A stretch of 64,000 bases of DNA from Anaerolineales bacterium (GTDB lineage Bacteria; Chloroflexota; Anaerolineae; Anaerolineales; UBA11858): the NCBI GenBank assembly GCA_024763275.1, contig JANTFT010000003.1:47557-111556 (forward strand). Direction: 5' to 3'. This document shows, piece after piece, positions 47,338 to 57,816 of this stretch (its first letter is position 1; every line of letters begins with the position of its first letter). Below the pieces are notes generated by a model. It did not search any database and was not told where the DNA came from. It was given only the letters and a program-made list of their open reading frames with translations. Both the position numbers and the translations under genes were made by a program.

Positions 47338-48210
47338 TTACTCCTTCAGGTATTTGCCTATCAGCAGGTCCAGCTTTTCCCTGGTTTCGTCTGGGATAAC
47401 AGCTGGATTAGTGATGATGGCGTTTTCCAGAGCAGTGGGGCAGATGCAGGAGCGCTGTTCCGGGGGAGGGTTTTCGGCCAGGTAGATCAGAGCGTTTTTC
47501 ACATATTCCGTATTTTGGGCCAGGATCTTGAGGACCATCTCGACCGACACTTCATCTTCTCTGGAATGCCAGACGTCATAATCGGTGATGTGGGAGATAG
47601 AGGCATAGCACAGCTCGGCTTCTCGGGCCAGGAATGCTTCCGGGGCTGCGGTCATCCCGATGATCGACATTCCCCAGGAGCGGTAGGTGTTGGATTCAGC
47701 CCGGGTGGAAAAACGGGGTCCCTGAATCACCACAAACGCGCCTTGATCGTGGACCCGGGCTCCCACGTTTTTCAGCGCCTGGACCAGGTAGGAGGAAAGG
47801 TCCGGACAGAATGGATCCGCAGTACCGATATGGGCGGTAAAGCCGTTCTCAAAGAAAGTATTCTCCCTTCCTTTGGTCAGATCCAGGATCTGATCCGGCA
47901 CCACCAGATCACCCGGCCGGTAGTCCTCTCGCAGGGATCCACAGGCGTTGACGCTGATCAACCGGGTAGCGCCCAGCGATTTCAGGGCGTAGATATTGGC
48001 CCGGTAGTTGACCTGTCCGGGGTTGATGGGATGGCCGGCGCCGTGGCGGGCCAGGAAGAGGATTCGCTGGCCGGCAAGTTCTCCTTCCACGATCGGACCG
48101 CTGGGTGATCCAAAGGGTGTATCCAGGATGTGCTCAGTAATTCTGGTCAGACCGGGTATCCGGTACAGCCCGGATCCGCCAATCACGGCAAAGAGGGGGG
48201 AAGAGCTCAT
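47338..48210 (-). CDS. S-methyl-5'-thioadenosine phosphorylase / purine nucleoside phosphorylase family
   Basis: FAVIGGSGLYRIPGL, FLARHGAGHPINPGQVNYRANIYALKSLGATRLISVNACGSL, GPRFSTRAESNTYRSWG, MTAAPEAFLAREAELCYASI. Confidence 0.93.
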   Translation of the reverse strand: MSSSPLFAVIGGSGLYRIPGLTRITEHILDTPFGSPSGPIVEGELAGQRILFLARHGAGHPINPGQVNYRANIYALKSLGATRLISVNACGSLREDYRPGDLVVPDQILDLTKGRENTFFENGFTAHIGTADPFCPDLSSYLVQALKNVGARVHDQGAFVVIQGPRFSTRAESNTYRSWGMSIIGMTAAPEAFLAREAELCYASISHITDYDVWHSREDEVSVEMVLKILAQNTEYVKNALIYLAENPPPEQRSCICPTALENAIITNPAVIPDETREKLDLLIGKYLKE

Positions 48211-48401
48211 CAGGGTTCCTTGTTCCAGGCAGCTTGATAATTGATCTGTCTGGCAGATAATGTGATTATAGAAGAATGAGGGGCATTCAACAAGATTGAC
48301 TTTCATCACTCTTGGATTATCCTGGAGGGCAGAAAACCTCCTTCGGAAAAGGTTGGCAAGTACTGAAAAAAAACCGTTTTTTATGTATACTGAAAGTAAA
48401 G

Positions 48402-48824
48402 ATGAACACAAAAGCTAGTGGTTTTGAAGAAGTAGCCCATACTGCTGACCTGGAAATCAAGGTCTGGGGAGAGAATCTGGAATCCCTCTTTATCGCCGCC
48501 GCTGAAGGTATGTTTCAACTTTCCGGCATCGAGGATTACGAAGAGGGTTTTTCCGCTGTCCGGGAGGATATTACCCTCGATGCCATGGATTATGAAGGCT
48601 TGCTGATCCTTTTCCTGGAAGAACTGCTCTACCGGCTCACCGAAGACTATATGCTCTTTAGTGTTGAAAAGCTGACCATCAATGAGCACTTCTCGCTCAA
48701 AGCCAGGCTGAGGGGTACCCAGATAAGGTCCTATCAGCGCGACATCAAAGCAGTTACCTATCACCGGCTGAACATCCAGGAGACTGACAGCGGCTATACC
48801 GTAAATGTCGTCTTTGACATCTAA
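48402..48824 (+). CDS. Archease
   Basis: FEEVAHTADLEIKVWGENLESLFIAAAEGMFQL; LFLEELLYRLTEDYMLF; IKAVTYHRLNIQE; adjacent to rtcB. Confidence 0.9.
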   Translation: MNTKASGFEEVAHTADLEIKVWGENLESLFIAAAEGMFQLSGIEDYEEGFSAVREDITLDAMDYEGLLILFLEELLYRLTEDYMLFSVEKLTINEHFSLKARLRGTQIRSYQRDIKAVTYHRLNIQETDSGYTVNVVFDI

Positions 48825-48849
48825 CCCCTATCTTTAGAGGTAGTCCAGC

Positions 48850-50301
48850 ATGGTTTCCATTTCCGATCTCAAATATATCAGACCCTGTGAATGGGAGATT
48901 CCTCGCTCCTATCGATCGGATATGCGGGTCCCTGTCCGGATCTTCGCTACGCCGGAGCTGTTGAAGGATGTCTCTCGCGACAAATCTCTCGATCAGGCGC
49001 TGAACGCTGCCACCCTCCCGGGGCTGGTGGGGCAGGTGATGGTTATGCCTGATATGCACCAGGGCTACGGGTTTCCGATCGGCGGGGTGGCTGCTACCCG
49101 CTATCCGGACGGGGTGATCTCACCTGGAGGGATCGGCTATGATATCAATTGCGGCGTGCGCCTGCTGACCAGTCAGCTGACCTATCAGCAAGCTCGACCT
49201 TACCTGGAGGACCTGGCTGAGGCTTTGAACCGGTCCTGCCCCAGCGGGGTGGGCACAGGAGGCCACCGGCAGTTCTCTATCAAGGAGGTGGAAGAGGTTT
49301 GCCGGAAAGGTTCTGCCTGGGCTCGCTCGGCCGGGTTTGCGACCGAGCAGGACCTGCGCCGGACTGAAGAAGGTGGGCGTATCCCCGGGGCTGATCCCCG
49401 TGATATCAGCCCGCGGGCTCTCAAAAGAGGAAGCGGCCAGGTGGGTTCCCTGGGAGCGGGGAACCATTTTATCGAGATCGATCTGATAGAGAGGGTTTTT
49501 GACCCCCAGGCTGCCCGGGTGATGGGGCTTGAGGAGGGCAATCTGGCGCTGCAGATCCACTGCGGTTCCCGGGGTCTGGGCCACCAGGTATGCTCCGATT
49601 ACGTAAAGAGCCTGCAGTCCACCGTTGAGCGCTACGGCATCGAGCTTCCTGATCGGGCTCTGGTTTGCGCTCCTCTGGATTCTCCGGAAGGAAAAGCTTA
49701 CCTGTCCGCCATGGCCTGCGCGGCAAATTATGCTTTTGCCAACCGCCAGGTGCTCAGCCACCATGCCAGAGAAGCCTTTGAAAGTGTGCTGGCGGGCAGG
49801 GTTAAGGATTGGCAGCTCAGTTTGGTCTACGATGTGGCCCACAATATCGGCAAAATCGAAACTCATCTGATTGATGGTCGGGAGCAGGAAGTATGCGTTC
49901 ACCGCAAAGGTGCCACCCGGGCATTTGGCCCGGGCGCGGCAGACCTTCCCTCTGAATATCGGGAAATCGGCCAGCCTGTGCTGGTGCCCGGCAGCATGGG
50001 AACATCATCCTGGGTCCTGCACGGCACAGAGGCTGCTATGCAGCGCTCGCTGGGTTCCTGCTGCCACGGAGCCGGTCGGGTGATGAGCCGCTCCCAGGCT
50101 AAGAAAACCATTTGGGGTGAGGACCTGCACTGGGAGCTGGAAAGCCGGGGGATCACCATTCTGGCGGGGTCGATGGCCGGGCTGGCAGAAGAGGCTCCAG
50201 CTGCCTACAAGGATATCGATGCTGTGGTCGATACGGTTGTTCAGGCTGGCATAACCGAGCCTGTAGCCCGGCTGAAACCCCTGGTGGTGATTAAAGGATA
50301 G
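48850..50301 (+). CDS. rtcB: RNA-splicing ligase RtcB
   Basis: [94 protein letters not shown]. Confidence 0.96.
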   Translation: MVSISDLKYIRPCEWEIPRSYRSDMRVPVRIFATPELLKDVSRDKSLDQALNAATLPGLVGQVMVMPDMHQGYGFPIGGVAATRYPDGVISPGGIGYDINCGVRLLTSQLTYQQARPYLEDLAEALNRSCPSGVGTGGHRQFSIKEVEEVCRKGSAWARSAGFATEQDLRRTEEGGRIPGADPRDISPRALKRGSGQVGSLGAGNHFIEIDLIERVFDPQAARVMGLEEGNLALQIHCGSRGLGHQVCSDYVKSLQSTVERYGIELPDRALVCAPLDSPEGKAYLSAMACAANYAFANRQVLSHHAREAFESVLAGRVKDWQLSLVYDVAHNIGKIETHLIDGREQEVCVHRKGATRAFGPGAADLPSEYREIGQPVLVPGSMGTSSWVLHGTEAAMQRSLGSCCHGAGRVMSRSQAKKTIWGEDLHWELESRGITILAGSMAGLAEEAPAAYKDIDAVVDTVVQAGITEPVARLKPLVVIKG

Positions 50302-50305
50302 GCCT

Positions 50306-50773
50306 TCAGCAGATCCCAGCCACCCTGGCTCCACTCAATTTGATCAGATCCCGGGGGTCAAGGCGGATGTTCACTCCCAGTTCTCCCCCGGAGACATGAA
50401 TGGCAGCCTCTTCCAGGGCAGATTCATGGATCAGGATCTGAAACCCGCGATTGACCAGCGCCAGGGGTGAGATCCCCCCCGCCTGCAGGCCGGTGAGCCT
50501 TTCTGCTTCTCTCTGAGTAGCCGGTGAGACCTTTTTTTCCCCCATTATCTTGGCCAGCTTTTTTAGGTCCACTTCCTGGTTTCCCGGCACAACTGCCAGG
50601 ATGGGCTTTCCGGTGCCCCGGCGGATGATGACGATGCTTTTAAAGACAATTTCCGGAGGAGCTTTCAGCAGCCGGGCCACTTCCTCCGCGCCCAGCTTCT
50701 CCCTGGGGAGCTCGAATACCTCATACTTAACTTTCCGGCTGTCCAGGAAGCGGGTAACGTTATTGGCTTTCAT
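50306..50773 (-). CDS. YbaK/EbsC family aminoacyl-tRNA deacylase
   Basis: AEEVARLLKAPPEIVFKSIVI, LAVVPGNQEVDLKKLAKIMGEKKVSPATQREAERLTGLQAGGISPLAL. Confidence 0.92.
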   Translation of the reverse strand: MKANNVTRFLDSRKVKYEVFELPREKLGAEEVARLLKAPPEIVFKSIVIIRRGTGKPILAVVPGNQEVDLKKLAKIMGEKKVSPATQREAERLTGLQAGGISPLALVNRGFQILIHESALEEAAIHVSGGELGVNIRLDPRDLIKLSGARVAGIC

Positions 50774-51053
50774 CGATTTCCTTCCTCCTCTTCCTGCTCT
50801 GATTTTATCAGAAGGTCCAGGTCGCCCCGGCACCAGAAGTATGATAAGCTATTTGGTAAGAGAATAGCGCGGGAGACCAGGGGGAGGTTTGCCTATGTCG
50901 GGGGAAACCCGGATCCGGAAAAGGTTCAGCTCGAGCGCATGAGATAGGAGCTCATCTGCAGGAGCTTGCTGATAAATCCGGCAGATGATAATCATCCAGG
51001 TAATCCCGGCTGAAATCGCGCTGATCAATATTACGACTCTCAGAGAGGCAGCC

Positions 51054-51848
51054 ATGCAGCAATATCTGGAACTCATGCAGCATATCCTTGATCGTGGTGT
51101 TTCCAAAGGTGACCGGACCGGCACCGGGACAAAATCCGTGTTTGGCTACCAGATGCGCTTTGATCTCGAGCAGGGCTTTCCCCTGCTGACGACCAAGAAG
51201 CTCCACCTGAAATCCATCATTTATGAGCTTTTATGGTTCCTGAAAGGGGATACCAATATCAAGTATCTTAAGAAACACGGCGTTCGCATCTGGGATGAGT
51301 GGGCAGATGAGAACGGCGATCTGGGACCGGTTTACGGCTTCCAGTGGCGGTTCTGGCAGGATCCCGAAGGTGGCGTGGTGGACCAGATCTCCCAGGCCAT
51401 TGACCAGATCAAGACCAACCCCAATTCCCGGCGCATCCTGGTCAGCGCCTGGAATGTCGGCCAGATCGACAGGATGGCCCTGCCTCCCTGCCATCTGCTT
51501 TTCCAGTTCTATGTGGCTGAAGGTCGGCTTTCCCTCCAGCTCTACCAGCGCTCCGCGGATGTATTCCTGGGAGTTCCCTTCAACATCGCTTCCTATGCTT
51601 TGTTGACAATGATGGTAGCCCAGGTCTGTGATCTGAAGCCAGGGGACTTTGTGCATACCCTGGGGGATACCCATCTCTATCTGGACCATATCGATAAGGC
51701 CCGGATGCAGCTCACCCGGAAGCCCTATCCACTGCCGACCATGCGCATCAACCCTGCTGTTAAGTCGATCTTTGATTTCAAGTACGAAGATTTCCAGCTG
51801 GAGAATTACCAGGCTCATCCCCATATCAAGGCCAAGGTCTCAGTATGA
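51054..51848 (+). CDS. thyA: Thymidylate synthase
   Basis: [82 protein letters not shown]. Confidence 0.96.
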   Translation: MQQYLELMQHILDRGVSKGDRTGTGTKSVFGYQMRFDLEQGFPLLTTKKLHLKSIIYELLWFLKGDTNIKYLKKHGVRIWDEWADENGDLGPVYGFQWRFWQDPEGGVVDQISQAIDQIKTNPNSRRILVSAWNVGQIDRMALPPCHLLFQFYVAEGRLSLQLYQRSADVFLGVPFNIASYALLTMMVAQVCDLKPGDFVHTLGDTHLYLDHIDKARMQLTRKPYPLPTMRINPAVKSIFDFKYEDFQLENYQAHPHIKAKVSV

Positions 51849-52342
51849 TCGTTTCCATCATCGCTGCCCTGGACGAGGAGGGGGGGATCGGTTATCAGAA
51901 CCGGATCCCCTGGCATCTGCCTGGCGACCTGGCCCGTTTTAAAAAACTGACCATGGGACACCATCTGATCCTGGGGCGGAAGACCTTCCAGTCCATCGGC
52001 AGGACGCTGCCCGGAAGGCAGATGATCGTGCTCTCCAGAAAGCCGGAATACAGACCCGGGGGCTGCCTTACAGCCTTATCGCTGGGGGATGCCCTGGAGC
52101 TGGCCAGGGCTAGGGGGGAAAATGAAGCCTTTGTGATTGGTGGTGGGGAAGTCTACCGGCAGGCCCTGCCGCAGGCCGACCGCTTTTACCTGACCCGGGT
52201 GCAGGCGAGCTTTAACGCTGATACAGTCTTCCCGGAATGGAATGAAGAGGGTTGGCAGGAGATCTGTGCCCAGGAATTCCCGGCCGATGCGCTCAATCCC
52301 TTCCGGCACACGTTTTATTTTCTGGTCCGATCCCAGAGTTGA
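51845..52342 (+). CDS. folA: Dihydrofolate reductase
   Basis: [77 protein letters not shown]; overlaps thyA. Confidence 0.95.
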   Translation: MIVSIIAALDEEGGIGYQNRIPWHLPGDLARFKKLTMGHHLILGRKTFQSIGRTLPGRQMIVLSRKPEYRPGGCLTALSLGDALELARARGENEAFVIGGGEVYRQALPQADRFYLTRVQASFNADTVFPEWNEEGWQEICAQEFPADALNPFRHTFYFLVRSQS

Positions 52343-52404
52343 TTTCCTGTAGCCCCGGGCTCCGCGCTCAACAGCACCAGCGTGCCAGGACTGTTCGGTC
52401 TGGG

Positions 52405-54435
52405 TTACTTTCCCGCCAGCAGGTTGATCTTTTCCCAGGGTTTGAGATCCGACTGCAGGGCCAGCAGCTCCCGGAGCTCAAAGATCTGGTCCCGCAGACC
52501 AGCGGCGGTTTCGAATTCCAGATTTTCCGCCGCGGCTAGCATCTGCTTTTCAAGCTCGGCGATCATCATTTTCAGCTCGGATGTGGGGATGCCCTCCAGT
52601 CCGGTTTGGTAATCAGGTCCTTTTTCACTGACTGCCCCCATTTTGACCCGCTCGGTGATATCTGAAATGGATTTTTTAATGCTTTCAGGTTTGATGCCGT
52701 GCTCCTGATTGTATTTGGTCTGCTTCTCACGGCGGCGTTCGGTCTCGTCGATGGCTGTCCGCATGGCCGGGGTGATGGCATCCGCATACATGATCACTGT
52801 GCCCCGTACATGGCGGGCGGCCCGGCCGATGGTCTGGATCAGAGCAGTGTCCGAGCGCAGAAAACCGGCTTTATCGGCGTCCAGGATGGCGACCAGGGAG
52901 ACCTCTGGCAGATCCAGCCCTTCCCGGAGCAGATTGATACCCACGATCACATCGTAAACGCCCAGGCGCAGATCGCGCAGGATCCCCACCCGCTCCAGAG
53001 TGTCAATTTCCGAGTGCAGATAATGGACCTTGACCCCGCTCTCCTCCAGGTATTTTGACAGATCTTCAGCCATGCGTTTTGTCAGGGTGGTGACCAGGAC
53101 CCGCTCGCCCCGCTCGGTCCTCTGGTAGATTTCTCCCATCAAGTCGTCCACCTGGCCGGTGATGGGGCGGACAATCACTTTCGGATCGACCAGGCCCGTG
53201 GGCCGGATAACCTGGTCGACAACTTCCTTGACTTTGCCCAGCTCATAGGGGCCCGGCGTGGCGGAGGTGTAAATGGTGTAGCCCATCTTGCTCTCAAATT
53301 CCTCAAATTGGAGAGGGCGGTTGTCCAGAGCGGAAGGCAGCCGGAACCCATATTCCACCAGAGTGGCTTTGCGGGAGCGGTCTCCGTTGAACATACCCCT
53401 GATCTGGGGCACTGTCATGTGGGATTCATCCAGGACCAGCAGATATTCCTGGGGCAAGTAATCCATCATTGTCCAGGGAGGGGAACCAGGGGGACGCTGG
53501 TCGAGATGGCGGGAATAGTTCTCGATGCCGGAGCAGTAGCCGACCTCACGGAGCATCTCCAGGTCGTATTTGGTGCGCTGTTCGATGCGCTGGGCTTCCA
53601 GCAGCTTGCCGTGGCGGTTGAACTGGATCACCTGCTCGGTCATTTCGTCTTCAATGTCCTTGAGCGCTTGCTTGAGCTTTTCCTCTTCAGTGATGAAATG
53701 TTTGGCAGGGTAGATATTCACTCCCTTAGCCTCTTCCAGGATTTCAGCTGTCACCCGGTCGATGCGGGTGATCCGCTCCACTTCATCGCCAAAGAAAGAG
53801 ATCCTGTAAACAACCTTATCGTCATAAGCCGGAGCGATCTCGAGTGTATCGCCACGCACCCGGAAGGAGCCCGGCTTGAGGTCGATATCGTTGCGGGTGT
53901 ACTGGCCTTCGATCAGCTGGCGCAGCAGGGCATTCCGGCGGTAGACCGATCCTGCCTGCAAGTCGATCATCACTTTGCCGTAGGCTGCCGGATTGCCCAG
54001 GCCGTAAATACAGGAGACTGAAGCCACGATGATGACGTCCTTGCGGGACATCAAAGCCGTGGTGGCTGCCAGGCGCAGGCGTTCAATTTCCTCATTGATA
54101 TCGGTTTCTTTTTCGATGTACAGATCGTGGTGAGGCACATAGGCTTCAGGCTGGTAGTAATCATAGTAGCTGACGAAATATTCCACCGCGTTCTCAGGGA
54201 AGAATGACTTGAATTCCGCATATAGCTGGGCGGCCAGGGTTTTATTGTGGGCAATCACCAGGGCCGGCATCTGCATCTCCTGGATCACGTTGGCGATGGT
54301 GTAGGTTTTCCCGGTCCCTGTAGCTCCCAGCAGGACCTGGTGCCGCAGTCCGTTCTTGATCCCCCGGGTCAATTTTGCGATTGCCTGGGGCTGATCTCCC
54401 ATGGGCTGAAACGGTGCCTGGAGCTTGAATTCCAT
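52405..54435 (-). CDS. uvrB: UvrABC system protein B
   Basis: [64 protein letters not shown]-terminal UVR motif. Confidence 0.96.
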   Translation of the reverse strand: MEFKLQAPFQPMGDQPQAIAKLTRGIKNGLRHQVLLGATGTGKTYTIANVIQEMQMPALVIAHNKTLAAQLYAEFKSFFPENAVEYFVSYYDYYQPEAYVPHHDLYIEKETDINEEIERLRLAATTALMSRKDVIIVASVSCIYGLGNPAAYGKVMIDLQAGSVYRRNALLRQLIEGQYTRNDIDLKPGSFRVRGDTLEIAPAYDDKVVYRISFFGDEVERITRIDRVTAEILEEAKGVNIYPAKHFITEEEKLKQALKDIEDEMTEQVIQFNRHGKLLEAQRIEQRTKYDLEMLREVGYCSGIENYSRHLDQRPPGSPPWTMMDYLPQEYLLVLDESHMTVPQIRGMFNGDRSRKATLVEYGFRLPSALDNRPLQFEEFESKMGYTIYTSATPGPYELGKVKEVVDQVIRPTGLVDPKVIVRPITGQVDDLMGEIYQRTERGERVLVTTLTKRMAEDLSKYLEESGVKVHYLHSEIDTLERVGILRDLRLGVYDVIVGINLLREGLDLPEVSLVAILDADKAGFLRSDTALIQTIGRAARHVRGTVIMYADAITPAMRTAIDETERRREKQTKYNQEHGIKPESIKKSISDITERVKMGAVSEKGPDYQTGLEGIPTSELKMMIAELEKQMLAAAENLEFETAAGLRDQIFELRELLALQSDLKPWEKINLLAGK

Positions 54436-54443
54436 AACTGACC

Positions 54444-55508
54444 TCACTGCTCTACGTAAATCGGGTTGCTGTAAATCCAGCCCCTTTTCAGCCCTTTGTA
54501 AAAGAGAGTCGCTTCTACCCTGTAGACTCCGGGATCAGTGACCTGATATTCACAGTCCCGAGTCCGCTGCCAGGCAGCGATCTTTCTGCCATTGCGGATC
54601 AAGGAGCAACTCGCCTTCCGTGGGAGATCGATTTGCAGCCGGGTGTCCTCAGTCAGGGTTATTCGGTCTCCCATAACGGCTGTTCCCCGGGCTGTCCGGG
54701 TGGAAAACCGGAAACCGTTTGTGGGGTGGGGCAGATCATAACCGACAAAAGCGTGCCCTTCCCGGAGAGCTCCATATATTAAACCCCGATCCGTCTCAAG
54801 ATCACCTGTTAATTCTGTTGGCAGCAGCAGATGGGTGTTTACAGACTTGAAATGATATTCATATGGGAACAGGGTCCTTTTCAGGGGACCAAGATTGGCA
54901 TGCATGGCATGAGCGTCCGAGCCCCCAACGGCAACCACCCGGTTTCCCTCTCCTGTCAGCCGATCCCACAGCAGCAGAGTTTCAGGGATCGGTCCGTGGG
55001 CGATGCGTTTGGGAAAATAGGCATACCACAGTGCCCGGGGGATGTTTTTCAGGAGGGTCTTGAACTCGGAAAAACCGTTCCAGAGCTCGATGCCGGTATA
55101 TCCAGTGACCTCCCACCTGTCCCACGAGAAGTCCCCCTGATTGAACTTGGGCGCGGCGGGGTCGATTGGATGGGCGATAAAGGACACGCCCCCTAGCTGA
55201 GCGATCCTGTCGATCAGTCCCTGGGTGTCTCCGGCCAATTCGGCCAGCTCCTGGCCTGTTCCGAAAACCAGCAGGTGGTTGTTCTGCCTGGCTGTGGTGT
55301 CATCGTGGATCTCCTCCCCGACCAGGACCAGCACCCGTTTTCCGTCTCTGGAGTGATAGCCTTCCTGATCCGCGACCAGGATGTTGTGGTCGGTCACAAT
55401 GACAGCTTGCAGTCCGGATCTCAAGGCTGCTGCGGCGATATCGCTGTGGCTTCCGGTGCCGTCTGAATGATGGGTATGCATGTGAAGGTTGATAGTGATT
55501 TCAATCAT
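54444..55508 (-). CDS. PHP-domain metallohydrolase (CehA/McbA-like)
   Basis: [61 protein letters not shown]. Confidence 0.88.
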   Translation of the reverse strand: MIEITINLHMHTHHSDGTGSHSDIAAAALRSGLQAVIVTDHNILVADQEGYHSRDGKRVLVLVGEEIHDDTTARQNNHLLVFGTGQELAELAGDTQGLIDRIAQLGGVSFIAHPIDPAAPKFNQGDFSWDRWEVTGYTGIELWNGFSEFKTLLKNIPRALWYAYFPKRIAHGPIPETLLLWDRLTGEGNRVVAVGGSDAHAMHANLGPLKRTLFPYEYHFKSVNTHLLLPTELTGDLETDRGLIYGALREGHAFVGYDLPHPTNGFRFSTRTARGTAVMGDRITLTEDTRLQIDLPRKASCSLIRNGRKIAAWQRTRDCEYQVTDPGVYRVEATLFYKGLKRGWIYSNPIYVEQ

Positions 55509-55584
55509 AGGTTTTCCTGAGATAAATTTGACTAAATGGCAGTCAGGGCAGAATTCTGAACTGTTTGGCTGGGAGATATACTTC

Positions 55585-55614
55585 TTGACGTTCTCCCTGT
55601 AGAGAAGGTATAAT
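55585..55614 (+). promoter_or_regulatory. Candidate sigma-70-type promoter upstream of secG
   Basis: TTGACG, 18-nt spacer, TATAAT. Confidence 0.65.
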
Positions 55615-55707
55615 CGCCCTGCTTGATAATTGAACAGCGATAATGAGAATTGAGATCGGTGGAAAGAGATCCCCTTCAGGGGATTTCCCCTCAGCCGGGA
55701 GGTTTAT

Positions 55708-55932
55708 GTGTCAACATATCTGAACATTGGTTTGATCATCACTTCGGTCGCCCTGATAACCAGCGTCATTCTGCAGAGCAAGGGAGCTGGCCTGGGCGGT
55801 TTAACTGGCGTTGATACCGGTGGCGTATTCTCTGCCCGCCGGGGCATTGAAAAGACCCTTTTCCGGGTCACCATTGGACTCAGCGTATTGTTTTTTGGAT
55901 TGGCAATTGCCACAGTAATTGTAACAGTTTAA
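55708..55932 (+). CDS. secG: Preprotein translocase subunit SecG (GTG start)
   Basis: Two TM helices; VILQSKGAGLGGLTGVDTGGVFSARRGIEKTLFRVTIGLSVLFF; GGGAGG SD. Confidence 0.93.
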   Translation: MSTYLNIGLIITSVALITSVILQSKGAGLGGLTGVDTGGVFSARRGIEKTLFRVTIGLSVLFFGLAIATVIVTV

Positions 55933-56062
55933 TAAAAAGACTGGCCTGGTTTGACCAGAATGCCATGCTGAAAAATTGCCGGAAAATATGGGTCTCCATG
56001 TTTTCCGGTTAGGTTTAACCCCCCAGGGGAGCGATGGGCACCAAACCGGCAGGAAATTTTTC

Positions 56063-57769
56063 ATGAACTTGATAAAAAAACTTCGCTGGCAGATCCTGAT
56101 CATCCTGCTTGCCCTGGCTGTGATTGGCTTTGTGCTTTGGGGACAGCAAGCTGAACCGGTGCTTGTCGAAGCCCCGGAACCTACCAGCGGCGGGGTGTAT
56201 GTAGAAGGTATTGTCGGATCCCTGGTACGTTTGAATCCGCTGCTGGCAGTATTCAATCCTCCCGACCAGGATCCAGTCAGCCTGCTGTACAGTGGGTTGA
56301 TCAAGTTTGACAGCACCGGTCTTCCCCAGCCGGACCTGTCGAACGCCTGGGGGATTTCCAGGGACGGTGACGTTTATAATTTTTCCCTGAGGAGCGATGC
56401 TTTCTGGCATGATGGAGAGCCGGTCACCAGTGAGGATGTGGTCTTTACTGTCAATCTGCTGAAAGATCCTGATTTCCCGGTGCCTGAGGATCTGGCGGCT
56501 TTTTGGGAGGAAATTGAGGTAATTGCCCTGAACGAACGAACCCTGCAGTTCAGGCTGCCGGAGGCATTTTCTCCCTTCCTGGACTACCTCGATTTCGGCA
56601 TTTTGCCTGCTCATCTGTTTAAAGGGATGACAGCTGCGGAGATTGTCGATGCACCCTTTAACCTGCAGCCGGTAGGCACCGGTCCTTTCCAGTTCGAGCA
56701 GCTGATCGTCGAGGACGACCGTATTACCGGTGTGGTGCTGAAGAAGAACCCTGATTATTATGGGGATGAGGCATTTCTGGATCAGGTGGCCTTCCGGTAT
56801 TATCCGGATTCTGCCGCGGTCTGGAAAGCTTACCAGGATGGAGAGGTACAGGGTGTGGGGGAATTATCAGACGATATCCTGGAAGAAGCCCTGCTGGACG
56901 AGAGTCTTAATGTTTATACCAGCCGCCTGCCGGAAATGACACTGGTGCTGCTTAACCTGGATAACCCCCAGGTGCCCTATTTCCAGGAAGTGGACATGCG
57001 CAAGGCGCTGATGCAGGGCATCAACCGCCAGTATTTGGTAGACCACATCAACCACGGGCAGGCAATCATCGCTGACGGTCCGATCTTCCCCAAGACCTGG
57101 GCTTACTACGAAAACCTGCCCCGCTACCAGTATGACCCTGAGCTGGCTGTGAAGACCATTAAGGGTCTGGGCTACACCTTCCCGGCAGAGGGCGGGACTG
57201 CCCGGACCAACGAGGATGGTGACCGGTTGACCGTGGAGCTGCTCTACCCGGAAACTGGCCTGCATGCTCAGATAGCCCAGGCCATTCAAGAGAACTGGAC
57301 TGCCCTGGGTTATGACGTCACCCTGAAAGAGCTCCCTTACCAGGATCTATTGGAACGACTTGACGATCGGGACTATGAAGCCGCTTTGGTGGATTTGAAC
57401 CTGACCAGCATGCCTGACCCGGATCCCTACCCCTTCTGGCATCAGACACAGGCCACAGGAGGCCAGAATTATTCCATGTGGAATGATCGCCGGGCCAGTG
57501 AGTATCTGGAACAGGCCCGCATTATCCTTGATATCAACGAAAGAGCCCGCCTGTATAAAAATTTCCAGGTGCGCTTTTACGATCAACTGCCTGCATTGCC
57601 GCTGTACTATCCGGTTTATAACTACGGGGTCTCTTCAGAGGTCAAAGGAGTCCGGATCGGTCCGATCTTCGAACCCTCAGACCGTTTGGATACCATCACT
57701 GATTGGTATATCTTTGTGGAGGTGCCCGGAGGCCTGCAACCGACCGAGGAAGGTACAGCCGGGAAATAA
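56063..57769 (+). CDS. Peptide/dipeptide-type (family 5) ABC substrate-binding protein with N-terminal TM anchor
   Basis: YVEGIVGSLVRLNPLLAVFNPPDQDPVSLLYSGL, WHDGEPVTSEDVVFTVNLLKDP, VGTGPFQFEQ, DMRKALMQGINRQYLVD; no lipobox cysteine. Confidence 0.88.
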   Translation: MNLIKKLRWQILIILLALAVIGFVLWGQQAEPVLVEAPEPTSGGVYVEGIVGSLVRLNPLLAVFNPPDQDPVSLLYSGLIKFDSTGLPQPDLSNAWGISRDGDVYNFSLRSDAFWHDGEPVTSEDVVFTVNLLKDPDFPVPEDLAAFWEEIEVIALNERTLQFRLPEAFSPFLDYLDFGILPAHLFKGMTAAEIVDAPFNLQPVGTGPFQFEQLIVEDDRITGVVLKKNPDYYGDEAFLDQVAFRYYPDSAAVWKAYQDGEVQGVGELSDDILEEALLDESLNVYTSRLPEMTLVLLNLDNPQVPYFQEVDMRKALMQGINRQYLVDHINHGQAIIADGPIFPKTWAYYENLPRYQYDPELAVKTIKGLGYTFPAEGGTARTNEDGDRLTVELLYPETGLHAQIAQAIQENWTALGYDVTLKELPYQDLLERLDDRDYEAALVDLNLTSMPDPDPYPFWHQTQATGGQNYSMWNDRRASEYLEQARIILDINERARLYKNFQVRFYDQLPALPLYYPVYNYGVSSEVKGVRIGPIFEPSDRLDTITDWYIFVEVPGGLQPTEEGTAGK

Positions 57770-57788
57770 ATCTCCCGGCTGTTTTTTA
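57754..57788 (+). terminator. Rho-independent terminator enclosing the stop codon of the binding-protein gene
   Basis: CAGCCGGGA-AATAAATC-TCCCGGCTG-TTTTTT; TAA stop lies in the loop. Confidence 0.85.
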
Positions 57789-57816
57789 TGTTTAGGTGAA
57801 TAAGGGAAGGATTGTT

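Noticed and set aside
53308-54021. 237-aa plus-strand ORF
   Set aside because: Antisense to uvrB
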